Shown: positions 63,458 through 64,000 of the stretch, piece after piece
Numbering within the stretch: position 1 is the first letter of the stretch
Layout of the letters: each line of letters starts with the position of its first letter
From: Colwellia psychrerythraea 34H
GTDB taxonomy: Bacteria; Pseudomonadota; Gammaproteobacteria; Enterobacterales; Alteromonadaceae
NCBI RefSeq assembly: GCF_000012325.1
Contig: NC_003910.7
Location: 3,720,001 to 3,784,000, forward strand
Direction: 5' to 3'
Length of the DNA: 64,000 nucleotides
Translations under genes and position numbers: made by a program
Notes under the pieces: model-generated
Database searches by the model: none
What the model was told of the DNA's origin: nothing
The model's input: only the letters and a program-made list of their open reading frames with translations

Positions 63458-64000
63458 CTACATTGAGCTGTATTTTTCGCGTAATCGTTGACGAACAAAT
63501 TCTGCTGCGGTATTGAAAATAAAGGTGAAGATAAAGAGTACAAATGCTGCCAAGAATAATATTCGGTAATGGGAACTGCCTACTTCAGATTCGGGCATTT
63601 CTACCGCAATGTTTGCTGCAAGTGTTCTCATACCTTGGAAGATACTCCAATCTAAAATCGGCGTATTACCCGTTGCCATCAAGACAATCATTGTTTCACC
63701 AACTGCACGACCAAGGCCCATCATCACAGCAGAAAATATGCCGGGACTGGCAGTTAGAAGTACCACACCGATTAATGTTTGCCATTGTGTTGCCCCTAAT
63801 GCTAATGAACCGCTTGTTAAATGACCTGGCACACTGAAAATAGCATCTTCAGCCATAGAGAAAATAGTAGGTATAACAGCAAATCCCATCGCAATACCAA
63901 CAACTAGAGCGTTACGTTGATCAAAGTTGATACCTAGGTCATTGGTTAGGTATTGGCGCATATCACCATTAAAGAAACTGTTTTCAAGCAGTGGTGATAA
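63458..64000 (-). CDS. pstC: Phosphate ABC transporter permease PstC, C-terminal part (truncated by window end)
   Basis: The frame is open to the window edge: codons before the Met at 63961 (LSPLLENSFFNGD) continue without a stop, so the gene starts outside. The visible part has the permease EAA loop LTSGSLALGATQWQTLIGVVLLTASPGIFSAVMMGLGRAVGETMIVLMATGN and helices to FIFNTAAEFVRQRLREKY. That pattern is PstC. It is followed by pstA after 152 bases. PstS and PhoBR are not in the window. Confidence 0.9.
   Translation of the reverse strand, partial: LSPLLENSFFNGDMRQYLTNDLGINFDQRNALVVGIAMGFAVIPTIFSMAEDAIFSVPGHLTSGSLALGATQWQTLIGVVLLTASPGIFSAVMMGLGRAVGETMIVLMATGNTPILDWSIFQGMRTLAANIAVEMPESEVGSSHYRILFLAAFVLFIFTFIFNTAAEFVRQRLREKYSSM

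Noticed and set aside
1..64000. Prophage, CRISPR array, integron or tRNA-linked island
   Set aside because: No phage, Cas, integrase or transposase protein, no regular spacer-repeat array and no tRNA gene was seen on either strand.

Overview
The window reads as ordinary chromosome from a marine, probably cold-adapted gammaproteobacterium of the Alteromonadales, most like Colwellia. The evidence is AT-rich DNA, short intergenic gaps, genes on both strands, and gammaproteobacterial neighbourhoods such as rppH-ptsP-lgt-thyA with divergent mutH, pabB-nudL-sdaA, yceJ-yceI and pstCAB-phoU. The genus is an inference from protein style and was not tested. I see no rRNA, tRNA, phage, plasmid, CRISPR or transposase gene.

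Layout. 1-7 kb: an alkyltransferase-like DNA repair protein, a YaiI protein, a NavBac-type sodium channel translationally coupled to a metallo-beta-lactamase-fold hydrolase, an NSS transporter, an orphan periplasmic solute-binding protein and RmuC. 7-12.5 kb: a PcaR-like IclR regulator faces an operon of 3-oxoacid CoA-transferase subunits, a class III aminotransferase and, after a gap, a PcaF-type thiolase. 12.7-17.9 kb: nudC with an HxlR regulator, an orphan response regulator, and yceI/cytochrome b561 with a divergent LysR gene. 18-23.4 kb: an MFS/AraC pair and a divergent KamA-family radical SAM enzyme/LysR pair. 23.6-30.4 kb: small proteins, an H-NOX/histidine kinase operon, LysR/pirin and fumarase. 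30.5-34.9 kb: pabB-nudL-sdaA, interrupted by two repeat elements. 35-45.5 kb: sterol desaturase, purU, thyA-lgt, a TSUP permease, ptsP, rppH, mutH and a hexose-phosphate mutarotase. 45.6-57.6 kb: a patatin with an outer-membrane domain, an amidohydrolase pair, a hemerythrin-diguanylate cyclase, MsrPQ, glutaredoxin and small genes. 57.7-64 kb: a phosphate block of PiT, its DUF47 partner, phoU, pstB, pstA and the end of pstC.

The most interesting unit is the CoA-transferase/aminotransferase/thiolase operon. A beta-amino-acid transaminase would yield the 3-oxoacid that the CoA-transferase activates and the thiolase cleaves. About 9 kb away lies a KamA-family aminomutase homologue, a family that makes beta-amino acids. 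By eye its substrate-recognition aspartates are replaced, one of them perhaps by arginine, which points to an acidic substrate. Together these suggest an undescribed route from an acidic alpha-amino acid through its beta isomer to acyl-CoA units. This is a hypothesis.

The second theme is a set of small non-coding elements with inverted ends (TATACCC... or ATACCAA...), at least five copies or remnants, with interchangeable internal modules. The third is sensory hardware: H-NOX, hemerythrin-NIT-GGDEF, and a response regulator with a degenerate GGDEF-like domain. Gene starts were moved from the longest reading frame wherever a Shine-Dalgarno sequence or family comparison supported it (yceI, the LysR genes at 16973 and 26619, the histidine kinase, fumarase, SRPBCC, rppH, glutaredoxin, PiT, DUF47, phoU).
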